Shown here one piece after another: positions 33,201-39,229 of a stretch of 64,000 nt of DNA (position 1 is the stretch's first letter; each line of letters begins with the position of its first letter). The position numbers and the translations under genes are program-made. Source of the stretch: Pegoplata infirma (Eukaryota > Arthropoda > Insecta > Diptera > Anthomyiidae); NCBI GenBank assembly GCA_963921195.1, contig OY992538.1, forward strand, positions 58,270,852 to 58,334,851. The letters are read 5' to 3'. The notes under the pieces are model-generated. The model was given only the letters and a program-made list of their open reading frames with translations. It had not been told where the DNA came from and did not search any database.

Positions 33201-35252
33201 AAATGGTAATGATTTAGCTCAAATGATTTTTTCATTTCTTTTAGTTTATATTTTTCTTAAAAATAAGGAAAACAATTTTAATTCGAAAATGGGAAGTAGA
33301 GATGGGCACATGAGCAGATTAGTGCGTGATTCACATGACTCACGCGTGATCACGTGAGAGTGTGACTTAACTCAATTTTTCGCACGTTATCGTGAGTGAG
33401 TGTGAGTGTAAAAATTTTTTTTTTTTGAAAAATTAAAAAAATAAAAAAATTTATATCTTTTGATACATCTTATTTGTTAATTTTGATGCGCTGAGCACGA
33501 ATATAAATTTAAAATCGGTCGAAACGTTCAAGAAATTTTTTTAAAAAATTCCTTTGCCTTGACCCTTTCATAGAGCTTAAGACAATCTTTGATTTAAAAT
33601 TAATTTAAGCCAAATCCGATCATTTTAACCCGTGGCGCCCATCGATTAAAGTTTTGGCTTTATAAAAAACATTTCACCAAAAACTCTAAAACTTTGATCG
33701 AAGGGCGCCACTGGTTAAAATTATCTGATCTGGCTCAAATTAGACTTAAATGAAAGATTGTCCTAAGCTCTATAAATAGTCAAGGTGAGGAATTTTTGAG
33801 ATTTTTTTAAAAAAATTCTTGAACTTAGGAAACCGATTTTAGAAATTTTTTGATATTCGTATTCAGCATGCCAAAATTAATAAAAATAATGTATCGCAAG
33901 AATTTTTTTTGTTATTTTCAAAAATTCAAAATTTTGGTGGAAATTTTCCAAAAGTCCAAAACATTGATCGAAGGGCGCCATGGGTTAAAATTATCGGATT
34001 TGGCTCGAATTTGTTTTAAATGAAAGATTGTCTCAAGCTCTATAAAGCGGTCAATGGTATGAAATTTTGAGATTTATTTCACAAAATTTCTTGAACGTAG
34101 CAAAAAACCGCCATTTTTTGCAAATTTCAAAGAGCGATATCTCGAAAACCGTTTGACCGATTTTAAAACTATTTTGATATTTGTGCTCAGCCCATCAAAA
34201 TTAACATTGATGTGTCAAAAGATACATTTATTTTTTTATTTTATTTTTTTAAATTTTTCAAAAACCCAAAATTTTGACCGCAGGGCACCACGGGTTAATT
34301 TAATCCGATTGGCCTCAAATTTGTACCACATAAGTTTTAGGCCTAGTAGGATAAAAAAATGCCCGGACTTTAAAAATCGGAGAAAAAAAAAATTTGCCAT
34401 ACAGAAAAATGTCAAAGAATGTCAAATTTTAGATCCTTGTTTAGATCCTTGGTCTTGATACCCCGGCAAATATGTACAGCTAGGCTATTTGATATTTTTC
34501 CTTATAGTACTTTCTTTTGAAAATTTCACACGTTTCGCTCTATCTCGCTAAGTTTTGAGATATCGCCATTTTGAATTTTTAACTAAATTATAAGAAGTTT
34601 AGTTAATCTAAATTCTAAGAAGCTATTAACTAAATTCTTATAAGTACACTTCCTCAATTTTAAGAAGAGAAATATGATGAAATTGTTTTTAGTAAATTTT
34701 AACTACCCTTGAACTAAATTACTTCACGTAATTTACGTGTACACACATTAAATTTGGGAAAAATGTCTTATTTTTTAGTTAAATTTAACTAAGTTTTAGG
34801 AAAATTTATGAACTATTTTTAAAGAATTTTTTCTAAATTTAAGTCATGTCGTTTTTTCAGTAAATGAAATAGTCAGTCAATGGACACAAATTTTCAGATT
34901 TTTTTAAAAAATTTCTTGAACGAAAAAACCGCCATTTTGGAAATTTTTTGACAAATTTCAAATGCTGATATCTCGAAAACCGCTAGACCGATTTCAGAAA
35001 ACATAGGAAAAATATTGATATTCGTGTTTTGTGCATCAAAATTAATAAATATGATCTATGTATATTATTTTATTTTTTTTTGTTTTAATTTTTTATTACA
35101 GATCCTGGCATGAAGGAAAATTTCTCATATTCGATGACAGTTTTGAACACGAAGTCTGGCATGATGGTGAAGGATTACGTTTAGTACTTATTATTGATAT
35201 ATGGCATCCAGATTTAACAGAGAATCAACGTCGTACATTAACTCCTATTTAG
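26..35252 (+). CDS. Asph: Asph, aspartyl/asparaginyl beta-hydroxylase (5' part outside window)
   Basis: Join of 26-206, 1900-1977, 14084-14194, 18932-19774, 24335-24438, 25114-25357, 29053-29158, 29238-29957 and 35102-35252; all phases fit and give 845 residues plus stop. Numbering starts at the first residue in the window. Order: acidic segment (1-60), hydrophobic segment about 62-83 (likely membrane span), long Asp/Glu-rich linker (87-439), helical TPR-like region (440-640), then the Asp/Asn hydroxylase domain. The last shows HVWPHCGPTNCRLRAHLG and SFEHEVW, as in human ASPH. By alignment with human ASPH, His767 and His812 are the two Fe(II) ligands, Gly769 replaces the usual acidic ligand, and Arg822 binds 2-oxoglutarate. 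Family role: a type II ER membrane 2-oxoglutarate oxygenase that hydroxylates Asp/Asn in EGF-like repeats. The initiator exon is upstream. It is the first gene of an Asph-esterase-esterase block. Confidence 0.95.
207..738. other. Asph intron, AT-rich, no element identified
   Basis: An AT-rich stretch with internal inverted similarity around 590-730 (AAATTGGGTAAATTT against AAATTTACCCAATTT). Reads as a small degenerate hairpin repeat. Confidence 0.4.
739..1569. mobile_element. Foldback MITE, family A, copy 1
   Basis: The TIRs are ACCGTCCGACA and TGTCGGACGGT. Subterminal arms are inverted copies (the AAACTGCATTTACAG and TGTACTTGTCCTAGGATGCC blocks). The same sequence recurs at 14516-15159 and 46897-47227. 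About 30 bp at 956-985 match the start of the B element, probably a relic. Confidence 0.8.
1900..1977 (+). CDS. Asph: Asph exon b (hydrophobic, likely transmembrane)
   Basis: The acceptor TTTACAG ends at 1899; the donor GTGAGT starts at 1978. The 26-codon exon reads AVKIGVGLALALVARLVLIR and then KNPPS. That is an uninterrupted hydrophobic stretch followed by basic residues, which fits a membrane span. Confidence 0.88.
1978..2305. other. Asph intron, AT-rich, nothing recognised
   Basis: No ORF, TIR or recognisable repeat found. Confidence 0.3.
2488..2795. repeat. Tandem duplication, unit about 150 bp
   Basis: Two diverged copies, each running from about AAATCTAGTAAA to AGGAGGTAGCAAAA and sharing the GTAAATTTACAATTTTATTG core. 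Confidence 0.65.
2987..3564. mobile_element. TA-flanked MITE, family B, copy 1
   Basis: The ends are CACTCAAAAAATTATGT and ACATAATTTGCTGAGTG, flanked by TA on both sides. The interior repeats AACAACTAAC-like motifs. It closely matches 45748-46316. The opposite arm of the enclosing element (6315-6510) shows the site without it. Confidence 0.85.
3641..4223. mobile_element. MITE family C, copy 1
   Basis: The ends are CAGAAAA and TTTTCTG; the interior is rich in TTGAGTAA/TTACTCAA on both strands and contains GACACAATTAAAA. The same family occurs at about 11035-12193. Boundaries are approximate. Confidence 0.65.
4261..4657. repeat. Inverted repeat, arms about 95 bp
   Basis: TGAAATGTCGTCTGAAAATCC near 4261 pairs with GGAATTTCAGACGACC near 4642; the arms continue through GAGATATCTTAAC and GTTAAGATATCTC. 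Confidence 0.7.
4656..5026 (+). pseudogene. LINE 3' end: C-terminal Zn-finger of an ORF2
   Basis: Frame 4656-4949 reads LTGIITGHCLIGIHAKNIRL and CKRCGSPGVDETIEHILCHC, with spacing typical of the C-terminal CCHC region of I/LOA/R1-type LINE ORF2 proteins, and ends at TAG. A short 3' UTR ending CCACCCTAACC follows. Only the last 97 codons remain. Confidence 0.7.
5027..6313 (-). mobile_element. 5'-truncated non-LTR retrotransposon (LINE), poly(A) end at 5027-5047
   Basis: On the minus strand the coding region is followed by a short 3' UTR ending CCCCTGAGTGTTGGTC and an A-tail (T-run 5027-5047). The 5' end is cut near 6313 inside the RT domain. The same family supplies the fragments at 9541-10030 and 15480-18775. 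Confidence 0.88.
5101..6312 (-). pseudogene. LINE reverse transcriptase, C-terminal 400+ codons, open frame
   Basis: The frame begins GDLMAFLSEQWSRSIHRLSE and continues with VIALDISKAFDRVWH, NAGVPQGSVLSPSLFLVFIN, the catalytic YSFADDSNICH (FADD), then a C-terminal region ending SLFPLSHTYIS. No stop interrupts about 400 codons, although N-terminal RT, endonuclease and any ORF1 are missing. The pattern fits the Jockey/CR1-like group; the clade is not resolved. It cannot move by itself as truncated. Confidence 0.85.
6511..6820. other. Intron with a small inverted repeat
   Basis: 6585-6705 resembles the element at 9191-9405 (GTTTGACGATAG, TTTACGTGATCACTGTCC). Otherwise AT-rich. Confidence 0.35.
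6823..7763. mobile_element. B-like MITE, TA-flanked, with nested hairpin
   Basis: The ends CACTGAGAAAATTATTG and AATTTTTTAAGTG are flanked by TA. The interior has AACAACAAA-type repeats like the B family. It is split by the hairpin at 7041-7406. Confidence 0.72.
7041..7406. mobile_element. Near-perfect foldback element, arms about 152 bp
   Basis: The left arm from GTTGATTTTGTTCGGC pairs with the right arm ending GCCGAACAAAATCAAC. I count three mismatches over about 152 bp, with a loop of roughly 60 bp. It contains CTGAAGATGGTCAGCAATG in both arms. Likely a recent insertion. Confidence 0.85.
8190..8660 (+). pseudogene. Degenerate LINE fragment
   Basis: Weak coding similarity on the + strand: KLFNKAKSLRAGKDWSAYR resembles the endonuclease-RT linker of non-LTR elements, and VAYVDDFSIDI near 8522 resembles the RT YxDD motif. 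Several stops and frame breaks. Clade unresolved. Confidence 0.5.
8770..9173. mobile_element. hAT-like MITE, TSD GTGAGAAT
   Basis: The TIRs are CAGGGATGGAAAA and TTTTCCATCCCTG; the 8-bp duplication GTGAGAAT is at 8762-8769 and 9174-9181. No ORF. Confidence 0.9.
9191..9405. repeat. Inverted repeat / MITE (CACGTAAAACGA ends)
   Basis: ATCACGTAAAACGA near 9194 pairs with TCGTTTTACGTGATCAC near 9383. A related copy is around 6585-6705. Ends approximate. Confidence 0.55.
9541..10030 (+). pseudogene. LINE 3' fragment split by a MITE
   Basis: 9541-9701 and 9983-10030 match the end of the same LINE family as 5027-6313 and 15480-18775 (VVDC..RTTHYREN region, then CCTGAGTGTTGGTTCAAAG). Frame is broken. 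The MITE 9702-9982 separates the parts. Confidence 0.75.
9702..9982. mobile_element. MITE with 48-bp TIRs inside a LINE fragment
   Basis: CTTGGGAGGATATGCGTTTT and AAAACGCATATCCTCCCAAG lie in the two ends; termini are CACAATAAAA and TTTTTTGTGTG, with TA on the right and CA on the left. Joining the flanks restores the LINE. Confidence 0.8.
11035..12193. mobile_element. MITE family C, copy 2 (third layer)
   Basis: Shares TTGAGTAA, GACACAATTAAAA and CAAACAAGTGCTTACTCAA-type sequence with 3641-4223. Ends approximate. Split by the D element. Confidence 0.65.
11453..12020. mobile_element. MITE family D, copy 1 (fourth layer), TSD TAA
   Basis: The TIRs begin CAAGGGAAGTATCTCAACCC and end GGGTTGAGATACTTCCCTTG. 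TAA flanks both ends. GGGTGTCTCGGCTTATCGGC is repeated inverted inside. Three-bp TWA duplication is typical of PIF/Harbinger elements. Confidence 0.85.
12660..13264. mobile_element. hAT-like MITE, TSD GTTATAGA
   Basis: The TIRs are TAGGCTGACCATT and AATGGTCACCCTA; the duplication GTTATAGA is at 12652-12659 and 13265-13272. The left subterminal part repeats TGTACTGATTTT. Confidence 0.9.
13340..13643. mobile_element. Foldback element with GATCAGTACTGATCCG repeats
   Basis: The ends CCCGAGTAAAAATGT and ACATTTTTACTTGGG pair. Both arms contain copies of the palindrome GATCAGTACTGATC and CCCATTTTTCGGAT. Confidence 0.7.
13644..14083. other. Asph intron before exon c, AT-rich
   Basis: T-rich and A-rich runs only; no element identified. 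Confidence 0.4.
14084..14194 (+). CDS. Asph: Asph exon c (luminal acidic segment)
   Basis: The acceptor is TTCAAG ending at 14083. It encodes DEPAAEALMKRRLTLATEEE and then VIPENVDEVMEPLPED. Two donors keep the frame: GTGGTT at 14195 (preferred) and GTTAAA at 14198, which would add one Gly. Reading on without splicing stops at TAA, two codons after the first donor. Confidence 0.82.
14248..14362. repeat. Short hairpin repeat just after Asph exon c
   Basis: CGGGCCCGTT...GGCTATGACTGTCATAA pairs with TTATGACAGTCACAGCC...AGGCCCGT. A diverged end recurs near 46870-46900 (GACTGTGAATAGGCC). Confidence 0.6.
14516..15159. mobile_element. Foldback MITE, family A, copy 2
   Basis: The TIRs are CACCGCCCGACA and TGTCGGACGGTG. 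Long inverted arms carry CAGTTTTTCATTTC, TTGTACTTGTCCTAGGATGCC and AAATGAAAGAGGAGGATC. Confidence 0.85.
15480..16362 (+). pseudogene. LINE endonuclease fragment, split by a foldback element
   Basis: 15480-15837 reads NSSWLRYSSHTTPEGQYVEL, VSDPTHIPCVKGQFNNILEL and CISDHLIISACFSYSAIRSA, the C-terminal part of a non-LTR endonuclease domain. It continues after the insertion at 16304 as WAELNDFIRHLS. Broken by stops. Confidence 0.75.
15838..16303. mobile_element. Foldback element FBL3 (arms of about 20-bp repeats)
   Basis: The ends CTACACCATTTACAGATG and CATCTGTAAATGGTGTAG pair. Left arm is a tandem array of TTTGTAATTCGAAGATTCCA-like units; right arm is the inverted array. Inserted in the LINE; the paralogous LINE copy at 16620-16650 shows the uninterrupted site. 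Confidence 0.85.
16363..18775 (+). pseudogene. LINE fragment: repeated endonuclease part, RT remnants and 3' end
   Basis: 16363-16730 repeats the endonuclease segment already seen at 15500-15837. 16800-17120 holds SKPFWSIVRRVKNNASSSI. 17360-17640 has ALNISKAFYRMWHG and a damaged FADA in place of FADD. 17918-18430 continues the C-terminal domain. The last about 200 bp are present twice (18326-18515 and 18516-18740). Many stops and frameshifts: a dead copy. Confidence 0.78.
17686..17916 (+). mobile_element. Small LINE 3' fragment inserted in the LINE
   Basis: Flanked by the 11-bp duplication ATTGGGCAGAA (17675-17685) and ATTAGGCAGAA (17917-17927), one mismatch. Ends in CCAACCTAACCTAACC. The host LINE reading frame resumes exactly after it. 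Confidence 0.8.
18932..19774 (+). CDS. Asph: Asph exon d (long acidic linker)
   Basis: The acceptor CTTAAG ends at 18931; the donor GTAATT starts at 19775 in phase 1. It encodes 281 residues of low-complexity linker: EEEIEIEEEIEYIEEDYDE, an Asn/Lys/Ser/Gln-rich stretch, a short Pro run (PPPPPL), then a dense Asp/Glu block around EDLDDDDDEDLLDDEDVEEG. Such calcium-binding acidic linkers are typical of junctin, junctate and ASPH. Unspliced, the frame stops at 19785 after TWTRNY. Confidence 0.9.
19786..20102. other. Asph intron start after exon d
   Basis: Starts with the read-through stop at 19783-19785. AT-rich; no element seen. Could serve as 3' UTR of a short isoform. Confidence 0.3.
20103..20394. 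mobile_element. hAT-like MITE, TSD ATTCACAA/ATTCCCAA
   Basis: The TIRs are CAGGGATGTTAAA and TTTAACATCCCTG. Flanking octamers 20095-20102 and 20395-20402 differ at one base. Interior repeats TTGGTACAATTGTAC-like motifs. Confidence 0.87.
20403..21180. other. Asph intron, unassigned AT-rich sequence
   Basis: No ORF or TIR recognised; some inverted similarity around 20880-21180 (TTTGATTGA/TCAATCAAA). Confidence 0.3.
21185..22205. repeat. Interspersed repeat E, copy 1, split by a D element
   Basis: 21185-21392 and 21994-22205 match the repeat at 26645-27400 (GGACCAATTTTACTTCTAG, CCCATTTTCCAGAAATA, GGTCTTGATCGACTATAAT). Confidence 0.7.
21393..21993. mobile_element. MITE family D, copy 2, TSD TTA
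   Basis: The TIRs are CAAGGGAAGTCTCCC and GGGAGACTTCCCTTC, flanked by TTA at 21390-21392 and 21994-21996. The matching repeat at about 27175-27190 (GACTTTAGGCCCC) is the empty site. Confidence 0.88.
22432..23012. repeat. Fly interspersed repeat, TATACCCTCC ... GGCCGAATTTAAC type
   Basis: Begins TATACCCTCCACTTAG and GAGGGTATATA, contains TTTGTCATTCCGTTTGTAAC and GATGTCCGTCTGTCTG, and ends near GGCCGAATTTAAC. The same arrangement is at 48328-48845 and, partly, 55648-55745. Confidence 0.7.
23383..24206. mobile_element. Foldback element FBL1 (arms of 21-bp repeats)
   Basis: The ends CTACACCATTTCCAGTTG and CAATTGGAAATGTTGTAG pair. The left arm (23396-23745) is a tandem array of the 21-mer AAATGTATTTTAAAATTGTC(C); the right arm is the same array inverted. 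The 21-bp period gives spurious ORFs of 7-residue repeats. Confidence 0.88.
24335..24438 (+). CDS. Asph: Asph exon e
   Basis: The acceptor ACAACAG ends at 24334; the donor GTAATT starts at 24439. It encodes QIKPKTGGGPQSYEDDDADL and then FEQELRRANDEMMRE, and joins the linker to the helical region in phase. Confidence 0.88.
24439..25113. other. Asph intron between exons e and f, AT-rich
   Basis: No repeat family or ORF recognised. Confidence 0.4.
25114..25357 (+). CDS. Asph: Asph exon f (TPR-like region)
   Basis: The acceptor is CTAAAG ending at 25113; the donor GTAAGT starts at 25358. It encodes HYAEALKSFDQLIQKYPTEP and on to CLERMRFLG. It aligns with the human ASPH helices that include EEAVNAFKELVRKYPQSP. 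TPR-like helix pairs precede the catalytic domain in this family. Confidence 0.93.
25560..26440. repeat. Interspersed repeat around CCCGTGGCGCCCTTCGATCA, inverted pairs
   Basis: Several copies of AACCCGTGGCGCCCTTCGAT in both orientations (25675, 26000, 26060, 26290), each near ATGAAAGATTGTCTCAAGCT. The family recurs at 33480-34470, 38560-38640 and 47890-47980. Confidence 0.65.
26645..27405. repeat. Interspersed repeat E, copy 2 (uninterrupted)
   Basis: Starts TATACCCTACACCATTCTG and ends near GGTCGGTTTTGACCGACT. Serves as empty-site reference for the D insertion at 21393-21993. A reverse fragment lies at 58774-59070. Confidence 0.65.
27540..28829. mobile_element. Foldback element FBL2 (arms of 21-bp repeats)
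   Basis: The ends TACACTATTTCCAATTGTA and TACAATTGGAAATGGTGTA pair. Left arm 27555-28250 and right arm 28255-28815 are arrays of the FBL1 21-mer in opposite orientation, about 1.3 kb in all, the largest of the three. Confidence 0.88.
29053..29158 (+). CDS. Asph: Asph exon g (TPR-like region)
   Basis: The acceptor ATACAG ends at 29052; the donor GTAAAT starts at 29159. It encodes GQFQQSLPIHQLLIEQFPQE and then PSIRNELAVTYLIQNR, continuing the helical repeats. The next intron is only 79 bp. Confidence 0.92.
29238..29957 (+). CDS. Asph: Asph exon h (catalytic domain, first iron ligand)
   Basis: The acceptor used is TTTAG ending at 29237. A second AG at 29245 would break the frame. The donor GTAAGA starts at 29958. 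It encodes WPNNGFALVHYGFVLK, DGRFYFQLGESLQRLGK, YQRSLYNEPNLRAQPFW and HEGTHVWPHCGPTNCRLR. It matches human ASPH closely and carries the first iron-binding His. Confidence 0.96.
29958..30607. repeat. Asph intron start, with a half copy of repeat H
   Basis: 30259-30395 (TTCTAGTTCGAGGCCTTTTC, ATTCTCCCATT) matches one arm of the foldback at 62751-63075. The rest is AT-rich and unassigned. Confidence 0.55.
30616..32418. mobile_element. hAT-like element with long inverted arms, TSD GTGAAGAC
   Basis: The TIRs are TAGGGTGGCTC and GAGCCATCCTA; the duplication GTGAAGAC is at 30608-30615 and 32419-32426. The arms stay inverted-repeat for several hundred bp (AAACTCCGATC, TGGAGACAGAAGATAAAC). A B-like MITE is nested at 31563-31958. 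Confidence 0.92.
31563..31958. mobile_element. B-like MITE nested in the hAT-like element
   Basis: The ends CACTCAAAGAATTATGTAGG and GACATAATTTTCTTAGTG resemble family B; flanked by TT on both sides. Confidence 0.72.
32440..32900 (+). repeat. Interspersed repeat F, forward copy
   Basis: Contains GTTCAGACCCCGATGGG, ATTACTCGGAGAGC, TCTACGTGTTAAGA and GAGGACCGGCGATA. Other copies: 39230-39441 with 42112-42270 (reverse), 42755-42970 (reverse), 54000-54096 with 54606-55010 (forward). Confidence 0.65.
33140..33440. other. Asph intron, unassigned, includes an orphan TIR-like end
   Basis: TAGAGATGGGCACATGAG at 33298 looks like a transposon end followed by TCACGCGTGATCACGTGA-type palindromic sequence, but no partner end was found. 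Confidence 0.25.
33480..34470. repeat. Interspersed repeat around CCCGTGGCGCCC, second cluster
   Basis: Same family as 25560-26440; copies in both orientations near 33630, 33705, 33975 and 34285. Confidence 0.6.
34471..35101. other. Last Asph intron, 3' part
   Basis: AT-rich, with repeated AACTAAATTCTAAGAAG-like motifs at 34580-34700; no clear element. Confidence 0.3.
35102..35252 (+). CDS. Asph: Asph last exon (second iron ligand, 2OG Arg, stop)
   Basis: The acceptor ATTACAG ends at 35101. It encodes SWHEGKFLIFDDSFEHEVWH and on to DIWHPDLTENQRRTLTPI, then TAG. The second iron His and the Arg ten residues later both match the human enzyme, as does the C-terminal end. Confidence 0.96.
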
Positions 35253-35558
35253 TTAAAAAAAACAGCAGTTTATTTATTTTGGCTAAGTAATAACTGGCAA
35301 AAGTTATTAAAATTAAAATATTTATTTTAAAAAATTTGTAAATTTGCATTAATTTAAGCTAGATTGCAGCTGCCTAAGTTTTTATGATAATTTTTTTATT
35401 TTTAATTTTTATATATTTGTTTATATTTTTAATCCTGAATATTTAAAAAAACTGTATCTCAAATGTTTGTTTGTAAATTTGTTTTAATAGAAATAATTGT
35501 TAAAATATTATTTTTAAGTACCAATTATTGAAAAAAAAAAACTCTAGTTTCATTTTCA

Positions 35559-35564
35559 AATAAA
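35559..35564 (+). terminator. Candidate Asph poly(A) signal AATAAA
   Basis: AATAAA lies about 307 bp after the Asph stop codon. The DNA is so AT-rich that the motif is common by chance. Confidence 0.4.
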
Positions 35565-35754
35565 TCAAAGAAAGACATTTCATTAAAAAAATTTGTGTAT
35601 TTTTAATTTAGGTGGGCAATTTATTCTGTAGAAAAGACGTTAAATAACACAGCCCCACAAAAAAAGGTTCTGACCCAAAAACTAGACTCACTAATCCATA
35701 TGTATGTACATGTTTCGAGTTCCTGAATTCAATTCTGCCATCAGAATTGAATTC

Positions 35755-36145
35755 TATTGTAGAGGAAAGTCCGAAAAGTAAATCTGCCTCATTTCTTTGT
35801 AAAATTAGAGGTTGTTTTTAAAAAAAATCCTTAAAAAAACGTAGAAGTTACATGCATTTAAACAAAAATGCATAGATTCAGTTTAATACAAAAACAGTAG
35901 TATTTGTTTATTTCGGGTGTATAGAATGTAACAAATACAAGTATTTTTGAATAAAACTGATTTGATGCAGTTTTGTTAAAATGCATGTAACTTCTACAAT
36001 TTTTGACGGATTTTTATTAAAAAACCTTTTATTGTCTTCGTAAAAAATCAGACTTGAACTTTCACATAGAATAAAATTCTAAACTTATTGTTAGTAAAAT
36101 TTACAAAGAAATCAGGTAGATTAACTTTGCCGACTTTTCTTGTAA
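35755..36145. repeat. Inverted repeat in the Asph-esterase intergenic region
   Basis: TAAATCTGCCTCATTTCTTTG near 35779 pairs with AAAGAAATCAGGTAGATTAA near 36100; CATGCATTTAA and TGCATGTAACTTCTAC lie inside. Confidence 0.6.
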
Positions 36146-37034
36146 TTTTTTTTTTTTTTTTTTACCATTTAAAAAAATCACTTTTTAACGTGGGATAGGT
36201 GCGAAGTGTTCCAATTTTACCTTAATTTATAAATAAACCATATTAGCTCAAAATCTTTATTAACAGTGTATTATTTACTTAATTTACAGTTTAAATACTT
36301 TGTTTAACAGATTAATTACACTCGCGTGTGTTTTTTTTTGCGGTTTAATAATACATTTTAAGATTCAAAAATAATAAAACCTCTTATTTTATTTATTGAA
36401 TTATTTCTTAATGAATTTGTATTATACCGGATCGATTTTAGTTTTTTTGTGTTTTCAAAAACGGGTAGGGTGTTAAAGTAGTTATTTGTAAAGAGTCCAG
36501 CCTACTCAGATTATTATACACAGCTAGCGTTTTCTTTTTGAAAATCGGTTGTGGGAAAAAGATGTCAATGAATTCAAAATTAGTTTTTGATATTTTAGTA
36601 GAGTTAAAATACGTCAATTCAACCGAAAAAAGTACTACTAATATTTTTAACCTTACCCCTTTCGATGGAAAATAGTTGGGCCCTTGCAAAAAAATGATAG
36701 TGCTAAAATTTTGGACTTCTGGTAATTTTTCTTCTTGCAATATGGGGTCTTTAATAATGGGAAAATCGTATATGTATTTTTGCTAAAAGTGTTCTAACAT
36801 AAATAACCAGACCTTTGAAGAATTGATTCAATTTGTGAATTAATTCATTAATTAACGAATTAATTCATGCATGAATTAATTCTTTGAATTATTTAAAAAA
36901 GAATTAATTCATTTTGTGAATAATTCAATTTTAATTCAAAGAATTAATTCAAGCATGAATTAATTCTTTTTGAATTAATTAATTTTGAATTAATTTTTTT
37001 TTAAATTCATTTTTTGGAAATCACACATACATAT
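36146..37034. repeat. Intergenic, AT-rich with GAATTAATTC simple repeats
   Basis: 36817-37015 is a run of GAATTAATTC and TTCATGCATGAATTAATT-type palindromes. The rest is unassigned. Confidence 0.45.
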
Positions 37035-37042
37035 ATTATAAC

Positions 37043-37722
37043 AGGTGACAGGACACAATCCCCATAACGGAAATGGGGATTATGACCCAATGCATTACGG
37101 ACATAACCCCCATTTTAGTTATGGGGACTATGACCATTTCAAAAACGGTCATAATCCCAATGGCGATTATGTCCCTTCCCTGTTAGGATTACGACCGAAA
37201 GTTTTTCGGTCATAACCCCCATTCATATTATGGGGACTAAGTCCAAAACAATTTCGGTCATAATCCCTTTATTTTTCGGAGAGGGTTGGTTTAATGCATG
37301 GAGTTTGTAATCCCTAAAGGGTACTTTTCACTATCACACTTTTCCATTATACACATCAAAATTTACCAACTTCCTAAACATTTTTGGATTCTTTTTTGAT
37401 TGAAACCTAGTCGTATCTAATAAGTGAACAATTTCTGGCCAAATTTTTTAAAAAAATATTTCGCTAACATGGTGAAATTTCGCTTGTATAATGGAAATGT
37501 GTGATATTGAAAAGTACCCTTAAGCCCGGCCGAAGTCCGGCTACGTAGAAACATATTTAAGGCAAAAAAAATTTCACATAATAATTTTTAATTAGGATTA
37601 TGTCCATTTTTTTTCGGTCATAGTCCCCACTACCGTTATGGGGATTATGACCGAATTCGTTTTGGTCATAATCCTCATAACGGAAATGGGGGTTATGTCC
37701 GTGGGGATTATGTCATGTCACC
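37043..37722. mobile_element. hAT-like element, 8-bp TSD near ACTATAAC
   Basis: The ends are AGGTGACAGGACA and TGTCATGTCACC. Flanks are ATTATAAC (37035-37042) and ACCATAAC (37723-37730); the related uninterrupted site at 54734-54741 is ACTATAAC. Arms repeat GGTCATAATCCCCATAACGG in both orientations. Contains the MITE at 37318-37520. Confidence 0.75.
37318..37520. mobile_element. MITE nested in the hAT-like element, TSD TAA
   Basis: The TIRs are AGGGTACTTTTCA and TGAAAAGTACCCT, flanked by TAA on both sides; CACACTTTTCCATTAT and ATAATGGAAATGTGTG continue the arms. Confidence 0.82.
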
Positions 37723-38053
37723 ACCATAACATTTATGCTTGTGCGAAAGTAGCAAGAAAAAAATCAACCAAGCAACAAAATTTTTTTTGTACATGCGTCA
37801 ACGTCGCAAAAACAGAATTTTTTAGCATATGAGTAGGGCTGTCAAACGGGATCGGTTTTTTAAAATCCCGGGATTCGGGATTTGAAAATCGAAATCCCGG
37901 GATCCCGGGATTTTTCGGGATCACGGGATTTTTCGGGATCCCGGGATTTTTCGGGATCCCGGGATTTTTCGGGATTCCGGGATTAAATTTCTTTGATTAT
38001 AAAAGTAAAAAAATAGTAGACTCTTTATGTTTCAATTTTATTGTGCATATTAA

Positions 38054-38130
38054 GGGGGCTACTGTGTGTTAGTTGGTTGCGTGCTAGCCTATTAAGCAGG
38101 GAGTCGTGGGTTTGATTCCCACGAAAACCC
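38054..38130 (+). other. tRNA-like sequence 1 inside the hAT-like element
   Basis: TTAGTTGGTTGCGTGC resembles a D-arm/A box. GTGGGTTTGATTCCCAC folds as a 5-bp T-arm with a B-box-like core. The anticodon arm does not fold cleanly, so this looks like a tRNA-derived relic. Confidence 0.5.
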
Positions 38131-38639
38131 TTGGGTCGATTTCGCTACAACGAAATTATTTAAAAAAAAATATTTCTAATTATTCTTATTGTTATTTAAA
38201 GGCAATTAAAAAATTAAGTATACGCCACTTATGCAGTTTTCAAGTGTTTATTAATATTAAATATTTAGCAATGAACTAAAAAAAGCCTTAAGGAGTTTTT
38301 TATGAAAAATTACAACTTTTATTTGCTTTTGGTTTATACCACTCCGATTTTGGTTGTTGCCCTGTATAATTTTAAAACTAATTTAAAGAAAATATAAAAT
38401 AATAAAAACATTTAAAGGGGAAATGTAATAATATAATACATTAGACTTGAATTATTTTGTATAAAAAAAGTTTTTCTTCCAATTTTAAACGTCCCGGAAA
38501 TTTTTAATTCTCCTAGACGTAAAACTTATGTGGTACAAATTTGAGGTTAATCGGATTAAATTTACCCGTGGCGCCTTCGATCAAAGTTTTGGTTTTTTAG
38601 AAAATTTTTGCCAAAACCTGCAAACTTTGGTCAAAGGGC

Positions 38640-38712
38640 TCCGTGACTGTGGCTTAATGGTTAGTGCGTTGGACTATTATTCAGCAAGCCTGGGTAGAAT
38701 TATCAGCTCAGC
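38640..38712 (+). other. tRNA-like sequence 2 inside the hAT-like element
   Basis: TGGCTTAATGGTTAGTGCG is a good A box with D-arm; TTGGACTATTATTCAGCAA sits at the anticodon arm, and GGGTAGAATTATC is a decayed B box. Present also at 47982-48052. Confidence 0.5.
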
Positions 38713-39229
38713 TAAATTCGTGGCCAGCTACGTTGAAAATTCAAAAAAAGTTTTAGTTTCAATTTGTTGATGTAAATGTAACAATAATTGAACAAAGTTG
38801 TGTTTTTAAAAATAAATTCTTATACATTTTTAATATTTCAAAAATCCCGGGATTTGAGCTTAAAAATCCCGGGATTCGGGATTCATTTTATGACAAAAAT
38901 CCCGGGATTTCGGGATTCGGGATTTCGGGATTGACAGCCCTACATATGAGCATAGGAATTATAAAGACTTTTACACTTAAAATACTGCATTAGTAGATTT
39001 ACTAATTTGTTTTGCTAATGCTAGTAAGCTAACCTTTAGCAAATTTTTAGTTGAGAATAGCATGTTTGCAAAAATATCTTTTAAACTTCATTTAGCGCAT
39101 TAGCAATTTTAAACAAAATTTAAACTATTTTTTTTTGCTAAATTTAAAATTGAGTTGACCAAATTTTTACAAGCATTTTTGCTAATATAAGCAAAAATAA
39201 ATTGTAATTTTTTTAAGAAAACTTAAAAT

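Larger units (their letters stand above)
37834..38942. mobile_element. hAT-like element with tRNA-like modules, copy 1, TSD CATATGAG
   Basis: The TIRs are TAGGGCTGTCAA and TTGACAGCCCTA; the duplication CATATGAG is at 37826-37833 and 38943-38950. Both ends carry TCCCGGGATTTTTCGGGA-type repeats. Copy 2 is 47228-48254. Confidence 0.92.

Noticed and set aside
33298..33320. Orphan hAT-like end TAGAGATGGGCAC
   Set aside because: No partner end found in the window.
38054..38712. Functional tRNA genes
   Set aside because: Neither sequence folds into a full cloverleaf with a clear anticodon arm, and both lie in a mobile element present twice.
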